From the NCBI GenBank assembly GCA_013813125.1, contig JACCSH010000128.1, forward strand, positions 1-8,322: a stretch of 8,322 nt of DNA, read 5' to 3'. The position numbers and the translations under genes were made by a program. Shown one piece after another: positions 1 to 8,049 of the stretch. The first letter of the stretch is position 1; each line of letters opens with the position of its first letter. The notes beneath the pieces were generated by a model. It was not told the DNA's origin. It ran no database searches and saw only the letters and a program-made list of their open reading frames with translations. Source of the DNA: Nocardioidaceae bacterium. Its GTDB lineage: Bacteria; Actinomycetota; Actinomycetes; Propionibacteriales; Nocardioidaceae.

Positions 1-270
1 GCCTCGATCGGGTCAGTCGGGGACTCCTTCGATAACGCCATGGCCGAGTCGGTCATCGGCCTGTACAAGAATGAATGCGTCAAGATCGACGGACCCTTCA
101 TGACCGTCGATCAACTCGAGCTAGCCACACTGTCGTGGGTGCACTGGTTCAACGAGCACCGGCTGCACTCCTCAATCGGCTACCTCCCACCAGTCGAGTA
201 CGAACAGGCCTACTACCGCCAAATCGCCTCCCAGCAGCACCCGCTGCCGGGAGAACTGACCCTCCACTAA
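1..270 (+). CDS. IS3-family transposase (OrfB), C-terminal fragment cut by window edge
   Basis: The frame is open from base 1 and ends at TAA 268-270, so about 89 residues of the C-terminus are visible. The segment DSFDNAMAES followed by GLYKNE is the last block of the DDE (rve) integrase core of IS3-family OrfB proteins. The Glu in AES is the third catalytic acidic residue, and a basic residue (Lys) lies seven positions later as usual. The tail WFNEHRLHSSIGYLPPVEYE is the standard IS3 ending (W-x-N-x-x-R-x-H-S-x-x-G-x-x-P-P). The protein would cut and join the element's ends during copy-paste transposition. Nothing visible is broken, but the N-terminal part, OrfA and the left end lie outside the window, so whether the copy is active cannot be judged. 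Confidence 0.93.
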   Translation, partial: ASIGSVGDSFDNAMAESVIGLYKNECVKIDGPFMTVDQLELATLSWVHWFNEHRLHSSIGYLPPVEYEQAYYRQIASQQHPLPGELTLH

Positions 271-285
271 ACCCGGGGCGGTTCA
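266..285. repeat. Putative right terminal inverted repeat of the IS3-family element
   Basis: The sequence after the transposase stop reads, on the minus strand, TGAACCGCCCCGGGTTTAGT. It begins with the 5'-TG characteristic of IS3-family ends (…CA-3' on the plus strand, at 284-285) and sits directly behind the orfB stop, where IRR is expected. The transposase stop codon lies inside the repeat. The left copy is outside the window, so the outer boundary at 285 and any 3-4 bp target duplication (beginning GAA at 286) are inferred. Confidence 0.6.
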
Positions 286-362
286 GAACGATATGGCGTC
301 TGTCCGCAGTTTTTGGTGCAATATCGTGCCAACTCATGATGAGGCTGCGCAGCTTGACGTCA
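286..362. other. Dyad-rich gap between IS end and galK; possible terminator region
   Basis: No gene is seen here. ACGATAT (288-294) and ATATCGT (321-327) form an inverted repeat that continues inwards after one mismatch, with 296-300 pairing to 315-319 (two G-T pairs), around a loop containing TTTTT. Further right are CTCATGATGAG (333-343), a perfect 10-base palindrome GCTGCGCAGC (344-353) and the perfect octamer TGACGTCA (355-362), which overlaps the galK stop codon. Any of these could act as a transcription terminator for galK or block read-through from the IS. None has a classical stem plus U-tract for either direction, so the role is uncertain. Confidence 0.35.
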
Positions 363-1439
363 GTTGATGCGGTGGGCTCCTTGTGCGGGTTCAGGTGTCC
401 AGACCATCGGCTGCTCCCAGCCGCGCTCGTCGTATGCCGATTGGACTCGACTCGTCACCGACTCGACATCGCCTTTCCGGCACAACACAACCGCGCATCC
501 GCCAAACCCGCCGCCCGTCATCCGCGCGCCCAGCGCTCCACCGGACAGCGCGGCGTCGACGAGCACATCGAGTTCCTCGCACGAGATCTCGAAGTCGTCT
601 CGCATCGACTCGTGCGAGGAGGTCAGATAGGTGCCGATGTCCGCCGGGCTACCGGTGTCGAGGACGGCGGCCACTCGCTGCACGCGGTCGATCTCGCTTA
701 CCACGTGAGAGGCGCGTCGACGCAGCCGGTCATCTGGTAGCGAGGAGGCTTGGTCGAGGGTCGCATCCCGTAACGAGCCCACGCCGAGAGCGTCTGCTGC
801 CGCCTCACAGTCGCGACGCCGGTCGCCGTACTCGCTGCCCACGAGTGAGTGGCGCGCCTGGCTGTCGATCAGCAGCAACGTCAACCCGGACGCGGACGGA
901 GCGAAGGGAATCAGCCGGGTCTCCATGGAGCGGCAGTCGAGCAGCAGGAGGTGCTCGGACTGGCACAGCATCGAGGCGAGCTGATCCATCGTCCCCGTCG
1001 GAACCCCGACGAAGTCGTTCTCGGCAATGCGAGAAACGTCAGCAAGCTCGCGCGCGTCAAAACCGAGGGAGCATTCGTCGTTGATCGCCGAGGCGACCGA
1101 GCAGGTCAGCGAAGCCGAGGACGACAACCCTGCCCCTAGTGGCACGTTGCTGGACAGTGCGATGTCGAGGCCGGGCAGCGTGGTGCCCCGTTGCCGCAGC
1201 GCCCAGACGATTCCGGCGACATAAGCTACCCACTCCTCGACGTCGCCAGGTGAGACTGTCGTCGCGAACTCGGCTTCGCCGACATCCTCTGATGCCACCT
1301 TCACTGCATCGTCTGACCGAGCCGCCACCCTCGCCGTGGTGACGAACGGCAGGGCGAAGGGCAACACAAGGCCGTCGTTGTAGTCGACGTGCTCGCCGAT
1401 CAGGTTGACGCGGCCGGGGGCCGCCCAGGTGCTGGTCAT
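360..1439 (-). CDS. galK: Galactokinase
   Basis: This enzyme phosphorylates alpha-D-galactose to galactose-1-phosphate with ATP, the first committed Leloir step, in the cytosol. From the ATG at 1439 it is 359 residues, near the usual actinobacterial length (about 360). GHMP-kinase motifs are in order: the galactokinase signature APGRVNLIGEHVDYNDG (residues 6-22), the ATP-binding loop GAGLSSSAS (about 102-110), GTMDQ with the catalytic Asp at about 152, and the C-terminal GARMTGGGFGG (about 304-314). The C-terminus GAHRIN looks natural, so the nearby IS has not truncated it. A TTG start at 1451 adds four residues; ATG is preferred because family members begin a few residues before APGRVN. Neither start has a good own ribosome site; see the small ORF at 1436-1489. 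No galT or galE is visible. The gene follows the GNAT gene on the same strand and may be co-transcribed. Confidence 0.95.
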   Translation of the reverse strand: MTSTWAAPGRVNLIGEHVDYNDGLVLPFALPFVTTARVAARSDDAVKVASEDVGEAEFATTVSPGDVEEWVAYVAGIVWALRQRGTTLPGLDIALSSNVPLGAGLSSSASLTCSVASAINDECSLGFDARELADVSRIAENDFVGVPTGTMDQLASMLCQSEHLLLLDCRSMETRLIPFAPSASGLTLLLIDSQARHSLVGSEYGDRRRDCEAAADALGVGSLRDATLDQASSLPDDRLRRRASHVVSEIDRVQRVAAVLDTGSPADIGTYLTSSHESMRDDFEISCEELDVLVDAALSGGALGARMTGGGFGGCAVVLCRKGDVESVTSRVQSAYDERGWEQPMVWTPEPAQGAHRIN

Positions 1440-1489
1440 GTCGCGAGCCAACCCGCGGGCGAGGTTCCTGCTGCCCGCCGCTTAGGCAC
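1436..1489 (-). CDS. Possible 17-codon leader ORF overlapping the galK start
   Basis: On the minus strand a GTG at 1489 begins MPKRRAAGTSPAGWLAT and stops at TGA (1438-1436), which overlaps the galK ATG (1439-1437) as ATGA. It is preceded by AAGGAGG (1501-1495) at 5-base spacing, by far the best ribosome binding site in the region, whereas the galK start itself has none. The simplest reading is a translated leader that hands ribosomes to galK by stop-start coupling. The alternative is that a one-base indel (real or sequencing) separated the original galK start from its body, since GWLA here and LARDM in the galK frame lie over the same bases. The peptide matches no family I recognise. Confidence 0.4.
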   Translation of the reverse strand: MPKRRAAGTSPAGWLAT

Positions 1490-1494
1490 GACGA

Positions 1495-1501
1495 CCTCCT
1501 T
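1495..1501 (-). promoter_or_regulatory. Strong Shine-Dalgarno (AAGGAGG) before the galK leader ORF
   Basis: The plus-strand CCTCCTT is AAGGAGG on the minus strand, five bases before GTG 1489. It is about 55 bases from the galK ATG, too far to serve that start directly, so it points to translation beginning at 1489. A TANNNT hexamer (TACCCT on the minus strand, 1541-1536) about 47 bases further upstream could be a -10 box for galK alone, but no convincing -35 accompanies it. Confidence 0.6.
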
Positions 1502-1574
1502 GTTGTATGGCGTCCCGGCTGGCGCGCCTGGCACGAGGGTAGAACCTGACCCAGCGCCGCGCATGCCGGTTCAG

Positions 1575-2738
1575 CTAGGACGTGCAGGCCGGCCTTGCCA
1601 GCCACTCGTCCTTGATGAGGTCGAAGCGGATCATGTCGACCACCGAGCCGTCGTCGAGCAGATAGCACTGACGGTCGCGACCGGTCTCGGTGAAGCCGCA
1701 CGCGCGAGCCACCGCATGGGAGCCGACGTTCCCGTCCGCTGCGCCGAGACTGACCCGTTCCAGACCAACCCCGCCTTCCTCCTCAGAGTTGAACGCATGG
1801 CCGAGCGCCAGCCGTATCCCCTGACTGAGCAGGCCGCGACTCCGCGAGTCCGGGTGGGTGCGGTAGCCGATCTCTCCTGACTTGTGGTCACGGCCGCCAA
1901 GGTCGAACAAGCTGAGGCTGGCAAGATAGCGATCGGAAGCGGGATCGGCGATGGTCCAGGTGACGGACGCCCCAGTCGACGGCCCAACAGACCGTGCCGC
2001 TAGCGCCCGTCGAAACGCATCCGGTGTGCGGGGGAGGGGGATAGCCGCAAGCCACCGCACTGACTCGGGGTCGGACGTCGTTTCGAGGAACCGCGCCTCA
2101 TCCGAGGCAGTCATCTGGCGAAGCACGACGTCGCGACCGGTGAGCCGGGGAACCTCGAGCCAACGAGTCTTCGGCTCTCGTGAGTCGTCCCGGTGCAGCA
2201 TGCCGAACCACCCGTCGAGCAACTCGCCGCGGGAGTCGAGCCAAGCGGTGAGGGTGCCGCCGAAGCTGAAACCGGTTCGCCAGGCCAGTCGGCGGGACGC
2301 TTCGTTGCCGATCTTCGCCATCCAGATCACATTCTGGAAGCCGCATTCGGCAAAGCCGTAGTCGAGAATTAGGTTTGCTGCCGTCGTCATCACCCCCCGG
2401 CCCCTGATGTCTGGGTGCGCACCGAACGCGATCTCTGCCCGTGCACCGCCGTGGTCGCGGAGGGAGATCGATCCACTGAATCTACGTCGCCCGTCAGGGT
2501 GAGTGGACTCGATTGCGAACACCCGTGCCTTGCCGGAATGCCAGGCCGCTGGAATATGTTCAGTCACCCAGTCGCGGCCCATTTCGGTGTCATATCCAAG
2601 TGGAACCATTGTGTTGTCGACCGACAGGGGGTCGCGGCACTGCTCGACGATGCCCGGTATGTCACTCAACCGGTGCGCCCGCAGGACCACATCACCAGAG
2701 GTGAGTGTGGGCACCTCCTCGGGGAACCTCATCGCCAT
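1575..2738 (-). CDS. Tandem GNAT (RimJ/RimL-type) N-acetyltransferase
   Basis: This 387-residue protein consists of two Acetyltransf_3-type GNAT domains. Domain 1 (about 13-182) opens with LTSGDVVLRAHRLSDIP and carries the acetyl-CoA loop HPDIRGRGVM (108-117), followed by NEASRRLAWRTGF (145-157), the usual 'N-x-x-S-x-x-x-x-x-x-x-G-F' block. Domain 2 (about 193-380) opens with VPRLTGRDVVLRQMTASDE and has HPDSRSRGLL (295-304) and GNVGSHAVARACGF (336-349). Both halves keep the R-x-x-G core of the CoA loop. Such proteins acetylate amines on proteins, small molecules or antibiotics; the substrate here is unknown. The ATG at 2738 is favoured by GAGG six bases upstream (2748-2745); a second Met is at codon 3. 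It is divergent from the CNNM-family gene and upstream of galK by about 85-135 bases. The two domains probably arose by internal duplication. Confidence 0.88.
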   Translation of the reverse strand: MAMRFPEEVPTLTSGDVVLRAHRLSDIPGIVEQCRDPLSVDNTMVPLGYDTEMGRDWVTEHIPAAWHSGKARVFAIESTHPDGRRRFSGSISLRDHGGARAEIAFGAHPDIRGRGVMTTAANLILDYGFAECGFQNVIWMAKIGNEASRRLAWRTGFSFGGTLTAWLDSRGELLDGWFGMLHRDDSREPKTRWLEVPRLTGRDVVLRQMTASDEARFLETTSDPESVRWLAAIPLPRTPDAFRRALAARSVGPSTGASVTWTIADPASDRYLASLSLFDLGGRDHKSGEIGYRTHPDSRSRGLLSQGIRLALGHAFNSEEEGGVGLERVSLGAADGNVGSHAVARACGFTETGRDRQCYLLDDGSVVDMIRFDLIKDEWLARPACTS

Positions 2739-2774
2739 ACCCTGCCTCGGGGGGATCGCGTGCTCAACTGATTT

Positions 2775-2796
2775 GCCTCGACTGAGGCTATACGCT
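2775..2796. promoter_or_regulatory. Compact divergent promoter/operator region
   Basis: In the 65-base gap between the divergent acetyltransferase and the small ORF at 2804, AGGCTA-TACGCT (2785-2796) contains two abutting -10-like hexamers: TACGCT on the plus strand (2791-2796) and TAGCCT on the minus strand (2790-2785). The plus-strand hexamer ends seven bases before the ATG at 2804, the spacing of a leaderless transcript. A 5-4-5 inverted repeat, GCCTC-GACT-GAGGC (2775-2788), overlaps the minus-strand -10 and the plus-strand spacer and could bind a regulator of both directions. No consensus -35 is seen for either strand. Confidence 0.4.
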
Positions 2797-2803
2797 TGGT
2801 GTC

Positions 2804-2928
2804 ATGGATGGCATCGGCGTGCTTGCGGACGTCTTGGGGAGCTGCCCGGACGATCCCGTCGGCGGTTTGGACGAGCCTCTTAGACCTGAGTGCCGCTGCG
2901 CCGAACCTCATGAAGCTGAGGTCCCCCG

Positions 2929-2932
<4 letters not shown>
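2804..2932 (+). CDS. Small acidic, proline-rich ORF overlapping the CNNM-family gene
   Basis: ATG 2804 opens a 42-residue ORF (begins MDGIGVLADVLGSC, ends HEAEVPR) whose TGA (2930-2932) overlaps the next gene's GTG (2929-2931) as GTGA, the classic translational-coupling arrangement. The C-terminal two thirds are rich in Asp/Glu (10 in the whole peptide) and Pro (6), with DDP, DEP, RPE and AEP steps and three Cys; there is no membrane segment. No ribosome site sits at usable distance, but a -10-like TACGCT ends seven bases before the ATG, fitting a leaderless mRNA. I recognise no family. It may be a regulatory leader peptide for the ion transporter, or a chance ORF across its 5' region; the overlap and the promoter spacing argue for the former. 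Confidence 0.5.
2918..2921 (+). promoter_or_regulatory. Ribosome binding site fixing the GTG start at 2929
   Basis: AGCTGAGG ends at 2921, seven bases before the GTG. It lies inside the small ORF 2804-2932, so ribosomes translating that ORF cross this site just before its stop; initiation here could be coupled to, or occluded by, translation of the leader. Confidence 0.6.
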
Positions 2933-5410
<2,478 letters not shown>

Positions 5411-5424
5411 CGCTTTCGCGAGGG

Positions 5425-5430
5425 TAGGGT
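5425..5430 (+). promoter_or_regulatory. Putative -10 box (TAGGGT) for a leaderless transcript of the gene at 5437
   Basis: TAGGGT between the trpS stop (5410) and ATG 5437 is followed by exactly six bases and the start codon, the same arrangement as at trpS. No Shine-Dalgarno sequence is well placed: AGGGTAGGGT is purine-rich but contains no GGAGG core. If real, it separates the 5437-8025 operon from trpS, although read-through from trpS is also possible. Confidence 0.45.
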
Positions 5431-5436
5431 CAACCA

Positions 5437-5949
5437 ATGTCCACGATCGGCGTAGCGATAGCCGTGCCCGAGCCGTACGCGACCGAACTGCAGGCCCACC
5501 GCGAGACATTCGGCGATCCGCGAGCCAGCTCCATCCCCACGCACGTCACCTTGGTGCCACCGACGGACGTGGGGGGTGCCATGGGCGTGGTGAGCCGACA
5601 CCTTGGCGCCGTGGCCTGCCGACACGCGCCGTTCGGCATGCGGCTGCGGGGAACGGCGACCTTTCGCCCCATCTCCCCGGTTGTGTTCATCTCCGTCACG
5701 GAGGGAATCTCGTCCTGCGAGCTGCTCGCCGACGACATCAGGAGGGGTCCGCTGGAGCAGCGCTACGTATTTCCCTATCATCCGCACGTGACAATCGCTC
5801 ACGATCTGGATGACGCCGCTCTCGACGTCGCCTACGAGACCCTTTCGGACTATGACGCATCCTTCACGGTCGAGTCCTTCCAGCTTTTCGAGCACATTGA
5901 GGGCGTCTGGCGTCCGGCTTCGAGCTTCGCTCTGACTGCCGACGCTTGA
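5437..5949 (+). CDS. 2'-5' RNA ligase / 2H phosphoesterase family protein
   Basis: A 170-residue soluble protein with the two H-x-T-x motifs that define the 2H phosphoesterase superfamily: THVTLVPP (His36, Thr38) and YHPHVTIAH (His117, Thr119). The pair forms the active site of LigT/ThpR-type enzymes, which open 2',3'-cyclic phosphates or 2'-5' linkages and can join tRNA halves in vitro. The biological substrate of actinobacterial members is not established. The N-terminus TIGVAIAVPEPYATEL is the first beta strand and helix of the fold, so the start is convincing. It lies 26 bases after trpS and 20 bases before the YihY-family gene, so it probably begins a three-gene operon. A link to tRNA repair through its trpS neighbour is tempting but is inference only. 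Confidence 0.88.
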   Translation: MSTIGVAIAVPEPYATELQAHRETFGDPRASSIPTHVTLVPPTDVGGAMGVVSRHLGAVACRHAPFGMRLRGTATFRPISPVVFISVTEGISSCELLADDIRRGPLEQRYVFPYHPHVTIAHDLDDAALDVAYETLSDYDASFTVESFQLFEHIEGVWRPASSFALTADA

Positions 5950-5959
5950 GTCCCAGAGC

Positions 5960-5965
5960 AAGGAG
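5960..5965 (+). promoter_or_regulatory. Ribosome binding site fixing the YihY-family start at 5970
   Basis: AAGGAG lies four bases before ATG 5970, in the 20-base gap after the 2H phosphoesterase gene. It decides against the longer TTG start at 5946, which has no ribosome site. Confidence 0.7.
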
Positions 5966-5969
5966 TTCC

Positions 5970-7073
5970 ATGCCGGAGGCAAAGTCCGACAAGACGACCG
6001 GAGTCAAGGCGCGGCTGCAGGCGGCGCGCGAACGGTTCCCCCTCCTCGACCATCTCGTGAAGATGGTCGAGCACTACAACTTGGTCGAAGGGAACCTGCT
6101 CGCTGGGGCCGCAACCTACTTCGGCTTCCTGTCTTTCTTTCCGATCCTCGCAATGGCGTTCGCAGTGGTCGGCTATGTGAGTGTTGCCTACCCAGACGCC
6201 CAAGCGAACCTTGTCGAGGCCATCGAGCAGATCTTCCCCGGTATCGTCAGCCCCGACGATGAGCCCGGCAGGATCAGCCTTCGTCAGATCGAGAACTCCA
6301 AGGCTGCAGCGGGCATCCTTGGCTTTCTCGGTGTCCTCTACTCCGGTCTGAACTGGATCTCCGGGTTGCGCACAGCCCTGCAGGATGCCTTCGAGATTCC
6401 GCGCGAAAGCAAGGGCAACTTCCTCGTGGGCAAGGGCATCGACCTGATGGCGTTGGCAGTCATTGGTGCCATCTTGATCGTGTCCGTCGGTATTGCTGGC
6501 GTCGTGCAAGGCTTCGCCGACATCGTGCTCGGATGGGTTGGGCTCGACGACACGATGCTCGGTCCGCCGCTGATCTGGCTGCTCGCTGTGGTGCTCGGGA
6601 TCGCATCCAGCACGCTGTTGTTCTTTGTGATGTACAAGATGCTCGGCCGACCGGGCATAGCGAACAAGGCGATCTGGCAGGGCGCGCTGCTCGGCGCCGC
6701 TGGTTTCGAGGCCCTCAAGCTGATCGTCGTCAAGGTGCTCGGCGGTGTCGGCGGATCGGCGTTTGCGCCGCTCGCGATCGCCATCACCTTGGTGGTCTGG
6801 ATCAACTACTTCTCGCGTCTGGTCGTCTACGGGGCGTCGTGGGCTATGACGTCCCCGGATGCGCACGAGATGATCGACCGGCGTACCGATGCGTCCCTGG
6901 CAGCAGTTGTTCGCGCAGACGTCGCCGATGAGGAGGCACGGGTCACTCCAGCAGCAGCCATGGCGCTCAGAGACGCAGATGCCGGCCCAGTTGGACGCTT
7001 CGACGCCGGCAGCGCGGTGATCGGTGCGGCTGCGGCCTTTCTGGCGGCTGCTCTTCTCGGGCGCCGCGATTGA
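5970..7073 (+). CDS. YihY/BrkB (YhjD-like) inner-membrane protein
   Basis: A 367-residue integral membrane protein. After a basic, helical N-terminus (1-35) comes the family hallmark LLAGAATYFGFLSFFPIL (43-60), then membrane segments near 50-72, 112-132, 157-182, 198-222, 235-258 and 264-290, a charged tail (about 293-345) and a last hydrophobic segment (347-364) ending LLGRRD. The motif NWISGLRTALQDAFEIPR (128-145) is also typical. Members were once named ribonuclease BN in error; YhjD has been implicated in lipid A/LPS-precursor handling in E. coli, and the role in actinomycetes is unknown. The start ATG 5970 has AAGGAG (5960-5965) four bases upstream; a TTG at 5946 overlapping the previous stop is less likely. 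The 19-base gap to the dehydratase gene suggests one mRNA. Confidence 0.92.
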   Translation: MPEAKSDKTTGVKARLQAARERFPLLDHLVKMVEHYNLVEGNLLAGAATYFGFLSFFPILAMAFAVVGYVSVAYPDAQANLVEAIEQIFPGIVSPDDEPGRISLRQIENSKAAAGILGFLGVLYSGLNWISGLRTALQDAFEIPRESKGNFLVGKGIDLMALAVIGAILIVSVGIAGVVQGFADIVLGWVGLDDTMLGPPLIWLLAVVLGIASSTLLFFVMYKMLGRPGIANKAIWQGALLGAAGFEALKLIVVKVLGGVGGSAFAPLAIAITLVVWINYFSRLVVYGASWAMTSPDAHEMIDRRTDASLAAVVRADVADEEARVTPAAAMALRDADAGPVGRFDAGSAVIGAAAAFLAAALLGRRD

Positions 7074-7078
7074 TCTCG

Positions 7079-7084
7079 AGGAGG
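7079..7084 (+). promoter_or_regulatory. Ribosome binding site fixing the dehydratase start at 7093
   Basis: AGGAGG lies eight bases before ATG 7093 in the 19-base gap behind the YihY-family stop. It rules out longer starts reaching back into that gene. Confidence 0.75.
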
Positions 7085-7092
7085 CCGGACGC

Positions 7093-8025
7093 ATGAGTGC
7101 TCACCAGCCACGCCGAGCTGACGTCGAGGAGGCGGCTTTTCGCCTGGGCGGCGCGATTCGTCGTACACCCGTCATGACGCTGGCCCCAGGAGAAACCGGC
7201 CTCGATGGTCACGTTGCGTTGAAGCTCGAGCTGATGCAGCACAGCGGGTCGTTCAAGGCTCGTGGTGCGTTGAACTCAGTCCTCTGCCTGCCACCTGGCA
7301 CCACAGCCGTGTGTGCTGCCTCGGGCGGCAACCATGGGGGAGCAGTGGGCTGGGCGGCGCGACGCAGCGGCATCACGGCCGATGTTTTCGTGCCGACCAC
7401 CGCCCCCGCGGCCAAAATCGACCGGATCCGTGGCTACGGAGCTCGCGTGCATCTCGTCGAGGGCACGGTCCGGGAGGCTCTGCAGGCTTGCCTCTCGTTC
7501 TCGCAAGCCGAGGGTGCCGCCCTGGTCCATCCCTATGACGCTTTCGAGACAGTGGCAGGCGCGGGAACTATGGGCTTGGAGCTCGAGGAGCAGGTACCCG
7601 ACGCCGACCTGGTCGTCGTCGCCTGCGGAGGCGGAGGTCTGTACGCCGGCTTGGCCGCCTCGTTCGAGACAGTGGCAGATGTGCAGCCGGTGGAGCCCGA
7701 TCGCTGCCCGGGCCTGGCAGCGTCACTCGCGGCGGGCAGACGGGTGGAGGTGGCCGTCGGAGGAGTCGCCGTGGACTCCCTCGGAGCGGCGTCAGTTGGC
7801 CAGATCGCCTTCGAGTCCGCTCAGGAGTCAGGGGTGAAGCCGGTCTTGGTGGCAGACGAGGACATCACGGCTGCCCGCGGCTACTTGTGGGACCGGCTGC
7901 GGGTGCTGGCCGAGCCTGGTGCCTGTGTGGCGCTCGCTTCGCTGTTGGGCGGTCAGGTCGCCGTACGCGCAGGGCAGACCGCCATCGTTGTCGTCTCCGG
8001 CGGAAATCACACGTCGCTCCCATGA
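7093..8025 (+). CDS. PLP-dependent threonine/serine dehydratase
   Basis: A 310-residue fold-type II PLP enzyme of the catabolic serine/threonine dehydratase group, expected to deaminate Thr or Ser to 2-oxobutyrate or pyruvate plus ammonia. The PLP lysine is in HSGSFKARGA (Lys55); ASGGNHGGAVGWAA (76-89) is the cofactor-ring loop; CGGGGLYAGLAA (178-189) is the glycine-rich phosphate loop; LAEPGACVALASLL (272-285) and SGGNH (302-306) complete the active site. It ends soon after and has no C-terminal ACT domain, so it is not the isoleucine-regulated biosynthetic IlvA. A serine racemase or a threo-3-hydroxyaspartate dehydratase would look alike. It is the last gene of the plus-strand run. A 16-base exact repeat inside the gene (7543-7558 and 7663-7678) is odd. 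The longer start at 7024 inside the YihY gene is rejected because of the ribosome site at 7079-7084. Confidence 0.93.
   Translation: MSAHQPRRADVEEAAFRLGGAIRRTPVMTLAPGETGLDGHVALKLELMQHSGSFKARGALNSVLCLPPGTTAVCAASGGNHGGAVGWAARRSGITADVFVPTTAPAAKIDRIRGYGARVHLVEGTVREALQACLSFSQAEGAALVHPYDAFETVAGAGTMGLELEEQVPDADLVVVACGGGGLYAGLAASFETVADVQPVEPDRCPGLAASLAAGRRVEVAVGGVAVDSLGAASVGQIAFESAQESGVKPVLVADEDITAARGYLWDRLRVLAEPGACVALASLLGGQVAVRAGQTAIVVVSGGNHTSLP
7543..7678 (+). repeat. 16-base exact direct repeat inside the dehydratase gene
   Basis: TTCGAGACAGTGGCAG occurs at 7543-7558 and again at 7663-7678, exactly 120 bases apart and in the same frame, encoding FETVAG and FETVAD. Recombination between the copies would remove 40 codons in frame, including the GGGG phosphate loop. 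Confidence 0.8.
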
Positions 8026-8043
8026 CCTGCGCTGGAGGCGCGG
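8026..8043. terminator. Possible short bidirectional hairpin between convergent genes
   Basis: Only 24 bases separate the dehydratase and sdhB stop codons. Within them CC(T)GCGC, loop TGGAG, GCGCGG can form a six-pair GC stem with one bulged T (8026-8043). It has no U-tract on either strand, so it would be an atypical terminator at best. Confidence 0.3.
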
Positions 8044-8049
8044 TAGGGG

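Noticed and set aside
75..740. A 221-codon plus-strand frame crossing the IS end and the galK 3' part
   Set aside because: Arg/Pro/Ala-rich translation with no motif; it overlaps the transposase in another frame and lies antisense to galK. Shadow.
1521..1528. Perfect palindrome GGCGCGCC in the gap between the acetyltransferase and galK
   Set aside because: Eight-base GC palindromes are expected by chance in DNA this rich in G and C, and its flanks do not extend the symmetry.
5850..7094. A 414-codon minus-strand reading frame opposite the YihY-family gene
   Set aside because: Its protein is extremely rich in His, Asp, Arg and Gln with no recognisable motif, and it mirrors the GC-rich third positions of the real plus-strand membrane protein. 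It is an antisense shadow.
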